This document shows positions 17,710-25,777 of a stretch of DNA of 34,888 nt, one piece after another; within the stretch, counting starts at the first letter, position 1; each line of letters opens with the position of its first letter. The stretch covers positions 1 through 34,888 of the forward strand of contig JALTBU010000056.1 in the NCBI GenBank assembly GCA_027008345.1, in the 5' to 3' direction. Both the position numbers and the translations under genes were made by a program. Below the pieces are notes generated by a model, which was given only the letters and a program-made list of their open reading frames with translations, was not told where the DNA came from and ran no database searches. This DNA comes from Nautiliaceae bacterium (GTDB lineage Bacteria; Campylobacterota; Campylobacteria; Campylobacterales; Nautiliaceae).

Positions 17710-18544
17710 AATATTTAAAAACAGATATCTCATCCTAAGACGTATTACTCAATTTACTATACTTTTTTTGTATTTTGCAGCGAATTACTGGGGTTGGAAA
17801 ATATTAATTGGAAATTTAAGTTTTTCAAAACTTTTTAACACAATTCCTTTAACAGACCCTTATGCATTTTTACAAATGCTATTTGCTGGAGCAGTATTAA
17901 GCTCTGACTTAATCATAGGTCTTGTTGTAGTTATTCTTTTTTATGGAATAATAGGCGGAAGAGCTTATTGCAGCTGGGTATGTCCTGTAAATCTAATTAC
18001 CGATTTAGCAGCGTGGGTTAGAAGAAAAACACACCATGAAAAAGATAATTTAGTAAGTGCAATGAAAATTAAAAAATTCCGATATGCATTTTTAATTGCA
18101 ATGCTTTTATTTTCAACAATTATAGGAGCAGCAGCCTATGAATTTATAAATCCTATCGGATTTTTTACAAGAGGTGTTGCTTTCACTCTTGGATTTTCAT
18201 GGGTATGGCTTTTAGTTATTTTTCTTTTTGATGCATTTGTACTCAAAAATGGTTGGTGCGGACATATATGCCCGGTTGGTGCAACATATGCACTTATAGG
18301 CTCAAAAAATATTATAAGGGTATTACATAATAAAGATAATTGTACAAATTGTGGTAACTGTTTTATGGTATGTCCTGAAAATCAGGTTTTAGCACCAGTT
18401 ATTACTAAAAAAAATGACTTTATACACGGTATAGAATGCACTAATTGCGGAAGGTGTATTGAAGTATGTGAAGACAATGCTTTAAAATTTTCATTAAGAA
18501 ATTTTATAAAAGGAGAAAAAAATGAAAAAAATAGCTCTAATTAG
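17702..18544 (+). CDS. napH: Ferredoxin-type membrane protein NapH
   Basis: Four or more TM segments; CSWVCPVNLITD and CGHICPVGATY CxxxCP motifs; two 4Fe-4S motifs CTNCGNCFMVCP and CTNCGRCIEVC. Confidence 0.95.
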   Translation: MNKIFKNRYLILRRITQFTILFLYFAANYWGWKILIGNLSFSKLFNTIPLTDPYAFLQMLFAGAVLSSDLIIGLVVVILFYGIIGGRAYCSWVCPVNLITDLAAWVRRKTHHEKDNLVSAMKIKKFRYAFLIAMLLFSTIIGAAAYEFINPIGFFTRGVAFTLGFSWVWLLVIFLFDAFVLKNGWCGHICPVGATYALIGSKNIIRVLHNKDNCTNCGNCFMVCPENQVLAPVITKKNDFIHGIECTNCGRCIEVCEDNALKFSLRNFIKGEKNEKNSSN

Positions 18545-19022
18545 TGCTGCTGCAGCACTTTTATTATTTACAGGATGTAATCAAAGTGCATCTACAAATA
18601 AAGTATCAAATAAAAAAGTAGAAGTTACAGGTATAAGAAAAGCAACTCTTGATAAAGGTTCACAAAATCTTCCAGTTGTAACCTATACTTCCCAAGCACC
18701 AATACCTGGAAAAGTTAAACCTTTCCAAAAATCATATGTTACTGCACCTCCTATGATTCCACATAGTATTGCTGGTATGACTCCAATTACTGTTAAAAAC
18801 AATATGTGTCTAAATTGCCATATGCCTCAAAATGCAAAAGCCCTTGGTGTAACACCTATGCCAAAAGACCATTTTGTTGATAATTTTGAAGGCGGCAAAC
18901 ATGTCCAAAGAGTTGCTGGAAGCAGATATTTCTGTACAACATGCCACGCACCTCAGGCAAATTTAAATCCAGTAGTTGAAAACAAGTTTGAATCAATGAA
19001 AGCAAATGCAGGGCTTAAATGA
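18522..19022 (+). CDS. napB: Diheme cytochrome c subunit NapB, predicted lipoprotein
   Basis: Two CxxCH (CLNCH, CTTCH); PPMIPHSIAGMTPITVKNNMCLNCHMP is NapB-like; N-terminus MKKIALISAAAALLLFTGC carries a lipobox. Confidence 0.92.
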   Translation: MKKIALISAAAALLLFTGCNQSASTNKVSNKKVEVTGIRKATLDKGSQNLPVVTYTSQAPIPGKVKPFQKSYVTAPPMIPHSIAGMTPITVKNNMCLNCHMPQNAKALGVTPMPKDHFVDNFEGGKHVQRVAGSRYFCTTCHAPQANLNPVVENKFESMKANAGLK

Positions 19023-19495
19023 TTGATAAACAAAAAAGAAATCTTTTCAGGAGAGCTTCCTCTCCTTTTAAATCTTTTATATATCCTCCGTATTTTGAAA
19101 AAAAAGAAGATTTTTTAAAATGTATTGAATGCGAAAATAAAGAATGCATAAATGCTTGTCCTGAAAAAATAATTGAAATTGAAAATGAAATTCCGATAAT
19201 TAAATTTGGGATAAACGGATGCACTTTTTGCAATGAATGTGCAACCGCTTGTCCCAATCAAGTGCTTGATATAAAATTTAAAAAAGAAAAACTCAATGCA
19301 GAATTTATAATAAATCCTAAAAACTGTCTTTCTTGGAATCAAACTATGTGTTTTTCATGTCAAGATATATGTCAAGAAAATGCTATAATATATAAAGGGA
19401 TGTTTAATCCTGTAATTGATCTGGATAAATGCACTTCGTGCGGATTTTGTATAAGTGTATGTCCTACTTTCGCAATTGATGTTAAAATAATATAA
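19019..19495 (+). CDS. napF: Ferredoxin-type protein NapF
   Basis: 158 aa, multiple Fe-S cluster motifs (CIECENKECINACP, CTFCNECATACP, CTSCGFCISVCP); between napB and napL. Confidence 0.9.
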   Translation: MIDKQKRNLFRRASSPFKSFIYPPYFEKKEDFLKCIECENKECINACPEKIIEIENEIPIIKFGINGCTFCNECATACPNQVLDIKFKKEKLNAEFIINPKNCLSWNQTMCFSCQDICQENAIIYKGMFNPVIDLDKCTSCGFCISVCPTFAIDVKII

Positions 19496-19505
19496 AGGTA
19501 ATCAA

Positions 19506-20465
19506 ATGAAAAAAATAATTTTAATTCTAATAAGTATAGTATTTTCTTTTGCAATTACTATATTAAAACCATATAAATTTTATAGATACGATTATTATAT
19601 TTCAAAAATTGCTTTTAATAAAAAATTACTGGTTGTAGGCCTAGAAAACGGAACAATCCTTATTAATAATTTTAAAACAAATAAAAATTTAGACAAAATA
19701 ATCTTGCCAAAAATTCATGATTTTATGGGAGATTTAATTGCTATGCCAATTTATTCAATAGATATATCTCCTGATGGAAACAATATTTTTATATTAGCAC
19801 AAGGCGAAGATGCAAAAAGAGAAATGTATATTTATAATTTAAAAAATAAAAAGCTTACACATATTTATGAAACAAAAGATACTCTTATGAAAGCAAGATA
19901 TATTAATAATAATCATATTTTTATCGCCCTTTTAAGTGATGAAGTAGAACTTTTTAATTTAAAACAAAAAAAATTTCTTTACAGAACACAAGTTGGGAAT
20001 TATGTTTTCTCAACATATGCAATAAATGAAAATAAAACAAAAGCTGTCATAGGTGATGAAAGTGGCAGTATTAAAATTGTAGATATTAAAACAGGGAAAA
20101 AATTAGCAAAAATAGAAGGATTTAACAAAGATAAAACCATTTCACTCGATTTTGTGAAAAACTATATTATAAATGGTAGCAGTGATAAAAGAGTTGCAAT
20201 ATATGATGTTATTAATAAAAATGAAGTTTTAACCTTAACTGCAAATTTTTTACCTTATGCAAGTGCAATAAGTCCTGATTTAAAAACATTTGCAATTCAA
20301 TTTGATGAAAAAAACAATATAAAAGTATTCGATATGAATAAAAAACCTTTATTTTTACTTAAAGGTCATCAAATGCCTCTTATTGATATGAAATATATCA
20401 ATAAAAACACTATTATAAGTTATTCACCAAGTGAAATAATAATTTGGAAAATAAAAGGAGAATAA
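19506..20465 (+). CDS. napL: NapL, WD40-like beta-propeller periplasmic protein
   Basis: Signal peptide; repeats such as ISPDGNNIFILAQG, GDESGSIKIVDIKTGKKLAKIEG, GSSDKRVAIYDV; in the napL position of epsilonproteobacterial nap operons. Confidence 0.87.
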   Translation: MKKIILILISIVFSFAITILKPYKFYRYDYYISKIAFNKKLLVVGLENGTILINNFKTNKNLDKIILPKIHDFMGDLIAMPIYSIDISPDGNNIFILAQGEDAKREMYIYNLKNKKLTHIYETKDTLMKARYINNNHIFIALLSDEVELFNLKQKKFLYRTQVGNYVFSTYAINENKTKAVIGDESGSIKIVDIKTGKKLAKIEGFNKDKTISLDFVKNYIINGSSDKRVAIYDVINKNEVLTLTANFLPYASAISPDLKTFAIQFDEKNNIKVFDMNKKPLFLLKGHQMPLIDMKYINKNTIISYSPSEIIIWKIKGE

Positions 20466-20810
20466 ATGAATATATCAAGTATTATAGTTAAAACAAGACC
20501 TGAAAATTACGATGCAGTATGGTTAAATCTTAAAGAAAGTGAACTTTGCGAAGTGCATTTTGGTGATAAAGAAAAAGGTGTGATAATTATCACAATAGAA
20601 GGTGAATGTGTAGAAGAAGAGATTGAAAAATTAAGACAGATTGAAGAGATGCCTTTTATCATAAGTGCAGATATGCATATGAGTTACTGTGAAGAAGAAC
20701 TTGATAAAATGATGGAAGACATTGACGCAAATAAAACAATTAAAAAATTAAATGATGAAAAAAAAGCTGAAGAAATAGAATATTTTGGCTCTCTTAAAGG
20801 TAAATATTAA
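20466..20810 (+). CDS. napD: NapD chaperone
   Basis: MNISSIIVKTRPENYDAVWLNLKESELCEVHFGDKEKGVIIITIEG; size and position fit NapD. Confidence 0.88.
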   Translation: MNISSIIVKTRPENYDAVWLNLKESELCEVHFGDKEKGVIIITIEGECVEEEIEKLRQIEEMPFIISADMHMSYCEEELDKMMEDIDANKTIKKLNDEKKAEEIEYFGSLKGKY

Positions 20811-20832
20811 AAATTTTTTTCAAAATTCATTT

Positions 20833-20866
20833 TTGGCACTTTTGAGACACTGAAATTATATAGAAT
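20833..20866 (+). promoter_or_regulatory. Predicted activator-dependent promoter of hao: two tandem 11-bp units plus -10 TAGAAT
   Basis: TTGGCACTTTT GAGACACTGAA (20833-20854), N6, TAGAAT (20861-20866); aligns base for base in layout with the haoC promoter. Confidence 0.6.
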
Positions 20867-20896
20867 TTTAAAGAGATAGTCTCAAAAGGAGTGAAA

Positions 20897-22435
20897 ATGA
20901 AAAAAGCACTAACAGCAGGGCTAAGCGTTGCAGCACTTACAACTGTTGCATTTGCAGCAAACAGCTTAGACTCAAACCCAAATTACAAAAAACTTAAAAA
21001 CTTTCACCCAAAAGGTGTAAGTAACGACCAATGTTTAATGTGTCACAAAACTATGGATCCTGGAATTGTTGCAGATTGGCAACATTCTAAACATGCAAAA
21101 GCTGGTGTAGGTTGTGTTGAATGTCACGTTGTGCCAAAAGACTATCCGACTGCATTCAAAAACCATCCAATGCAAGGTGCTAACTGGACTGTTCAAATTG
21201 CAGTATCTTCTGTAACTTGTGCAAAATGTCACGCAAAAGAAGTTACTGAATATCTAAATTCAGGGCACGCAAGAGGTGGTGCTCAATGGCTTGCAGTAAA
21301 TGGTAGCAAACATGGATATTTAATGAGCAAACTTTCTTATTATTATGAAAGTTTAAAAGGTAAAAATCCATCTTTAAATGGTGTACCTGGTGCTAAAATG
21401 GCAAAAGGCATTAGAAAAGACGGTTCTGTATATTATGCAAATCAAAATAATCCAAAAATTGCTGATTTAAATGTAGCTAATATCTGTATCCAATGTCATG
21501 GTACTACTGTTAAACTTGATAAAAACGGTGTTCCTGATCCAAGAACATGGCCAAGTGATGGTATTGCTTCACTTTATCCAGATGGTGGTGTTGGAAATTG
21601 TTTAGCATGTCACAGCAGACATAAATTCAGCGCAGCTGAAGCAAGAAATCCAGCAAGCTGTGGAAACTGTCACTTAGGACCTGACCATCCAATGAAAGAA
21701 ATTTTCGAATCAAGTGTTCATGGTCATATCTATGATACAAATGAAAAAGATTATAACTTTGAAACAGGTGCACAAATCCCTGGAAAAACTCTAAGAGCAG
21801 CTACATGTTTTACATGTCATATGGCAGCAATTAATGGTCTTAAAGCTACTCACAACGTATCACTAAGACTTAAATGGAACCTATGGGCACCAGATAGTTT
21901 CTTAAGAACAGGCGGACATGAAACAGCTGGATGGGCTTTCTGGAAAGGTGGAGGAAAAATAATCGGCGGAAAAACTGTAATTAGAGGTAACGCTAAAGCT
22001 GGTAATCCAAATGGACCAGAAGCTGCAAGAGCAGATATGAAAAAAGTTTGTATGACTTGTCACCAAGCAACATTTACAAACAACTATTTCCAAAGAGTAG
22101 ATGCAGCAGTAACAATCTACAATCAATATAAAGCATTTGCAAACAAAATGATGAAAGATCTTAAATCTAAAGGTCTAATCAAAGCTGATGTGTGGAGCGA
22201 TCCATTCTTTAAATTATATTACTATCTATGGCATCATGAAGGAAGAAGATTCAGACATGGTGCAGCTATGGGAAGCCCGGATTATGCTCACTGGCATGGT
22301 GTTTTCCAAGTTATGCAAGATATCAGAGAAATGAACGATATCTATAACTACAGAATGAAAATGTACAAAAAATATGGAAACGCTAAAAAAGTTCTTGAAA
22401 ACGAACCACCAATGCCAGTTGTTACTCACGAATAA
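20897..22435 (+). CDS. hao: Octaheme hydroxylamine oxidoreductase-family cytochrome (epsilon-type Hao)
   Basis: Eight CxxCH motifs (CLMCH, CVECH, CAKCH, CIQCH, CLACH, CGNCH, CFTCH, CMTCH), signal peptide, C-terminal HGAAMGSPDYAHWHGVFQ. Start corrected from the track's GTG at 20891 to ATG 20897, because SD AAGGAG occupies 20886-20891. Confidence 0.93.
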   Translation: MKKALTAGLSVAALTTVAFAANSLDSNPNYKKLKNFHPKGVSNDQCLMCHKTMDPGIVADWQHSKHAKAGVGCVECHVVPKDYPTAFKNHPMQGANWTVQIAVSSVTCAKCHAKEVTEYLNSGHARGGAQWLAVNGSKHGYLMSKLSYYYESLKGKNPSLNGVPGAKMAKGIRKDGSVYYANQNNPKIADLNVANICIQCHGTTVKLDKNGVPDPRTWPSDGIASLYPDGGVGNCLACHSRHKFSAAEARNPASCGNCHLGPDHPMKEIFESSVHGHIYDTNEKDYNFETGAQIPGKTLRAATCFTCHMAAINGLKATHNVSLRLKWNLWAPDSFLRTGGHETAGWAFWKGGGKIIGGKTVIRGNAKAGNPNGPEAARADMKKVCMTCHQATFTNNYFQRVDAAVTIYNQYKAFANKMMKDLKSKGLIKADVWSDPFFKLYYYLWHHEGRRFRHGAAMGSPDYAHWHGVFQVMQDIREMNDIYNYRMKMYKKYGNAKKVLENEPPMPVVTHE

Positions 22436-22440
22436 CAAAT

Positions 22441-22458
22441 CTGCCCTTTTGGGCTTTT
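22441..22458 (+). terminator. Rho-independent terminator of hao
   Basis: GCCC TTTT GGGC followed by TTTTT just after the hao stop. Confidence 0.8.
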
Positions 22459-22503
22459 TCATTTTTTCTTCATATACTAGTGTCAGTCACTATAATTGAA
22501 TAA

Positions 22504-22530
22504 ATAAAAAAAGGGAAATTATTTTTTCCC
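22504..22530 (-). terminator. Rho-independent terminator of the small cytochrome gene, with its stop codon in the loop
   Basis: Minus strand: GGGAAA-AAATAA-TTTCCC-TTTTTTT; the TAA stop of the 22519-22755 gene lies in the loop. Confidence 0.75.
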
Positions 22531-22755
22531 ATATTTTTTTGCTGCGTCAGCAATATCTTTATCGCTTAAACTTTTAGCGATATTAACCATCATAGGGTTA
22601 CCTTTGCCTGCTTTAAATTCTTTCATTTTTGCTTCGATTTGTGCTGGTGTTAAAGTGTCAAGTTTTTTTGCCATTCCACCATTATGACACATTGCACAAT
22701 CTTGATATGCAAATGCCATTACGCCAAGTGCTGCTAATGCTAATAATTTTTTCAT
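22519..22755 (-). CDS. Small monoheme c-type cytochrome
   Basis: MKKLLALAALGVMAFAYQDCAMCHNGGMAKKLDTLTPAQIEAKMKEFKAGKGNPMMVNIAKSLSDKDIADAAKKYGKK; CAMCH and distal Met. Confidence 0.92.
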   Translation of the reverse strand: MKKLLALAALGVMAFAYQDCAMCHNGGMAKKLDTLTPAQIEAKMKEFKAGKGNPMMVNIAKSLSDKDIADAAKKYGKK

Positions 22756-22794
22756 TGTTTCTCCTTTTAAAATTTTAAGCTTAATTATATCATA

Positions 22795-23625
22795 TTATGT
22801 TCTAAACCTCATAGGAAGAGGAGCAAATTTAATTTTACATTTGTTTTTAAGTATTTTCCCATTTTTATTGATAATTATCTGATAATAACTATCTGCTCCC
22901 ATTTCATCAGTTGAATGTAAATTTAATATTATTGTATTATCATCAATTTTATAACTATCAATTTTTTCATCCATTCCTAAATCAAAAAATCTAATCCATC
23001 CTTTTGTAATATTGCTTACAAACGCATCTTCATTATTTCCTTTAACAGTCCCTATAATAAAAATATCATTTCCATCTTTAAAAACAAAATTTCCATTAAT
23101 CGGACGGGTTAATTTTATTTTTTTAAATAATTTTCCATTTTTATAGATTTCAATAAAGCTTTGACCATTATTAAAAACATCTATTAATACCAAAATATCA
23201 TTTTTCGTTATAAACATATCTTTTGGTAATGCATATTTTTTCTTTAAAACATCTTTTTTAACAAGTTTTCCATCTTGATTTAATATTAAAAGCTCAGGAA
23301 AATAAGTCTCTTCATTTACTCCTAATACATAAATCTTATTATTCACAATTGCTATTTTTTTAGTATCTAAGAAATAAGGAGTTGAGAACTTTTTAACTTC
23401 TTTGTAATTTTTATCCAAAAAAACTATATCAGTACCATTTGGCCCTGGAGTATAAAAAATATAATACTCTCCAAATTTAATAAGATTATTAGTTGTAATA
23501 TGATATTTTTTCATCAATATTTTATCAGTGTTTACTTCTTTTATTTTCTTGTCAAGATTTGCATTATTACCTGCGCATCCTCCTATTAATAAAACAATAC
23601 TTATACTTCCTAATATTTTTCTCAT
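22795..23625 (-). CDS. Predicted lipoprotein, beta-propeller-like, unknown function
   Basis: Start corrected to ATG 23623-23625 (MRKILGSISIVLLIGGCAGN, lipobox LIGGC). Repeating blades such as DKNYKEVKKF, NQDGKLVKKD, YKNGKLFKKI, NKNGKILKN. Confidence 0.7.
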   Translation of the reverse strand: MRKILGSISIVLLIGGCAGNNANLDKKIKEVNTDKILMKKYHITTNNLIKFGEYYIFYTPGPNGTDIVFLDKNYKEVKKFSTPYFLDTKKIAIVNNKIYVLGVNEETYFPELLILNQDGKLVKKDVLKKKYALPKDMFITKNDILVLIDVFNNGQSFIEIYKNGKLFKKIKLTRPINGNFVFKDGNDIFIIGTVKGNNEDAFVSNITKGWIRFFDLGMDEKIDSYKIDDNTIILNLHSTDEMGADSYYQIIINKNGKILKNKCKIKFAPLPMRFRT

Positions 23626-23626
23626 T

Positions 23627-23857
23627 TTAATCCCTTCCATAGATTTTTAAAATTTCTTTTATATCTTTTTTTGATAAACTTTTTGCAATATAACCCATTG
23701 TGTTTTTTTGATGTTTAAGCTCTTTCAAACGTTTTTTTATATAACTTTTTTTTAAACTATTTAAATTAATTTCTTTTCTTCCATTATGACATGATAGACA
23801 AAAAGTATAGTTTTTTGCCAAAATTAAAACCGGTATTAAAAATATTATTTTTTTCAT
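23627..23857 (-). CDS. Small monoheme c-type cytochrome, paralogue of 22519-22755
   Basis: MKKIIFLIPVLILAKNYTFCLSCHNGRKEINLNSLKKSYIKKRLKELKHQKNTMGYIAKSLSKKDIKEILKIYGRD; shares CxxCHNG, IAKSLS.KDI and KKYG/KIYG endings. Confidence 0.85.
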   Translation of the reverse strand: MKKIIFLIPVLILAKNYTFCLSCHNGRKEINLNSLKKSYIKKRLKELKHQKNTMGYIAKSLSKKDIKEILKIYGRD

Positions 23858-24549
23858 CTTAATCCTTTATAAAGCATAAAAAATCCTACTAATATAAGTA
23901 AAACCCCGCTAACTTTTTCAATTAATCCCATATATTTTTTCATTTTTTCAATTAACTTCAAACTCATTACAGTAAATAACGCCATTAATATAAAAGGAAG
24001 AGCAAGGCCAGATGTATATAAAAACATCATAAAGACACTTTTTGCCGGTTCAGTTGCAGCCATCCCGACTATTGTTCCAAATATAGGACCAATACAAGGA
24101 GTCCATCCAAGAGCAAATGAAACTCCTAAAAGAAAACTTCCTACATTTTGTAAATTAAGTCTTTTTTCATACTGTAAAAACTTAATTTTAAAAAATCCTC
24201 CGATATGAAGCCCAAAAATTATAATAATTATTGCAGCTACAATATTAAAAACTTTATTATGAAAAAAATTACCTATTAAATTTGCCATTGCGGCTCCTAG
24301 TAGGATAAATACCAGGGCAAAACCTAAAATAAACATAACTGAATTAATAAAAATTTTTAATTTTTCTTCTTTATTTAAACTCCTCTGCTGTAATTCAGAT
24401 GCGCTTATACCAGTAATATAAAAAAAATAAATCGGTACAAGAGGAAGTACACAGGGTGAAAGAAAAGATAAAATTCCTGCTATAAAGCTTACAATATAAG
24501 GCATTGAATCAAAATAATTAAAAAGAGAATAAACTAAATTATCAAACAT
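23854..24549 (-). CDS. ccdA: Cytochrome c biogenesis / thiol reductant transporter CcdA (DsbD-like)
   Basis: FIAGILSFLSPCVLPLVPIYFFYITG and GVSFALGWTPCIGPIFGTIVGMA, both conserved Cys; six TM segments. Confidence 0.94.
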   Translation of the reverse strand: MFDNLVYSLFNYFDSMPYIVSFIAGILSFLSPCVLPLVPIYFFYITGISASELQQRSLNKEEKLKIFINSVMFILGFALVFILLGAAMANLIGNFFHNKVFNIVAAIIIIIFGLHIGGFFKIKFLQYEKRLNLQNVGSFLLGVSFALGWTPCIGPIFGTIVGMAATEPAKSVFMMFLYTSGLALPFILMALFTVMSLKLIEKMKKYMGLIEKVSGVLLILVGFFMLYKGLR

Positions 24550-25777
24550 TACCTTCCTTTATTTTTTGAGCCAATTCATAAGAATTTTTTATACAGTCAT
24601 TAAAACTGACTCCCTTATAAGCATTTCCTGTAAGGATTATACCTTCTTTTTTCGCTTCTTCAAAAATCTGACCTATAAGTTTTTGATGTCCCAAAGAATA
24701 ATTGGGAATCGCTTTTTTATGAAGTTTAAGCCAGGTTATTTTAGGATTTTTAGCACCGGTTATTTTTTCTACATCTTTTTTCGCCAGCTTTATAATCTCT
24801 TCTTCATTTAAATCTTTTATTTCAGGATATCTGGCACCTCCAAGCATCACTCTTATTCCATTTCTGTTTGGAAAAATATATTTATCCATTAAAACACCGA
24901 GTGTTTTTTCTTTAATAGTAAGAATTCCAAATCCGATCGGTTTAATATCATCATAATCAAATCCTACTATTGCCACAGGATTATAGTCTATTTTTGAGAG
25001 AAGATTTGATAATTTATTATATTTTTGTAAAATTTTTGCCGCTTCAAAAGCAGGTGTGGCAATAATTATTTTATCAAAATCTTTAAGCTCACCAATATCT
25101 CTTATTTCTTTTTTTATGAATTTTGCATTTGTTTTTTCTTTTAGTTTATTTATAAATTCACTCATTCCATATTCAAATGAATGAAGCTCACCGCTTGGCT
25201 GACCGCCTCTTTTTAATTTTATCATACCTTTAAAAAGTGAACCGTATTCGCATTCTATTTTTTTAAGTTTAGGAAAAGCTGCATTCATAGAAGTTTTAGA
25301 AGGAGTTGATGCATATATTCCTGCAAGCATCGGTACCATCATTTTTTCAGTAAACTCTTTTCCAAGACGCCTAGTTGCAAATTCTTCAACACTTTCTTCC
25401 TTATCACAAACAGGTTTTATAAAAAATTCTTTTAAAATTCTTAATTTTCCCCAAAAACTCATAATATCACTTTTTAAAAAATCAAATGGTTTTACAGGAA
25501 TTTCGACTATTTTATTATCATAAATAAATCTTTTTTTGCTGTTTTCATTAGCTTTTATTGGTTTAATACCTATCTCCTCACATAATTCCATTGTTTTAGG
25601 TGAATTACTTAAAAAGCCGTTAACACCTTCTTCAAAAAGATAACTTTCAATTTTTTGAGTATAAGCTTTCCCACCCCATTTATCTTTTTCAAACACACTT
25701 ACATCAAAATCGTTTTGTAAATAGAAAGCTAGACTAAGACCGCTTATTCCTCCTCCTATAATGGCTAATTTTTGCAT
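24542..25777 (-). CDS. hemY: Protoporphyrinogen/coproporphyrinogen oxidase-like FAD flavoprotein (HemY family)
   Basis: MQKLAIIGGGISGLSLAFYL (FAD-binding GxGxxG), EEGVNGFLSNSP, RLGKEFTEKMMVPMLAGIYAS, GNAYKGVSFNDCIKNSYELA. Confidence 0.85.
   Translation of the reverse strand: MQKLAIIGGGISGLSLAFYLQNDFDVSVFEKDKWGGKAYTQKIESYLFEEGVNGFLSNSPKTMELCEEIGIKPIKANENSKKRFIYDNKIVEIPVKPFDFLKSDIMSFWGKLRILKEFFIKPVCDKEESVEEFATRRLGKEFTEKMMVPMLAGIYASTPSKTSMNAAFPKLKKIECEYGSLFKGMIKLKRGGQPSGELHSFEYGMSEFINKLKEKTNAKFIKKEIRDIGELKDFDKIIIATPAFEAAKILQKYNKLSNLLSKIDYNPVAIVGFDYDDIKPIGFGILTIKEKTLGVLMDKYIFPNRNGIRVMLGGARYPEIKDLNEEEIIKLAKKDVEKITGAKNPKITWLKLHKKAIPNYSLGHQKLIGQIFEEAKKEGIILTGNAYKGVSFNDCIKNSYELAQKIKEGNV

Noticed and set aside
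20833-20850. Possible sigma-54 promoter (TGGCAC) upstream of hao
   Set aside because: The -24-like GG is present but no GC occurs at the required -12 spacing; the tandem-repeat/-10 interpretation fits better and is shared with haoC.
20891-20896. GTG start of hao at 20891
   Set aside because: The G of the GTG is the last base of the AAGGAG SD; ATG 20897 has correct spacing and leaves a clean signal peptide.
22478-22496. Another tandem regulator site at TAGTGTCAGTCACTATAAT
   Set aside because: It has a GACACT core on one strand but no second RCAC core 11 bp away; it is a small palindrome, not the tandem architecture.
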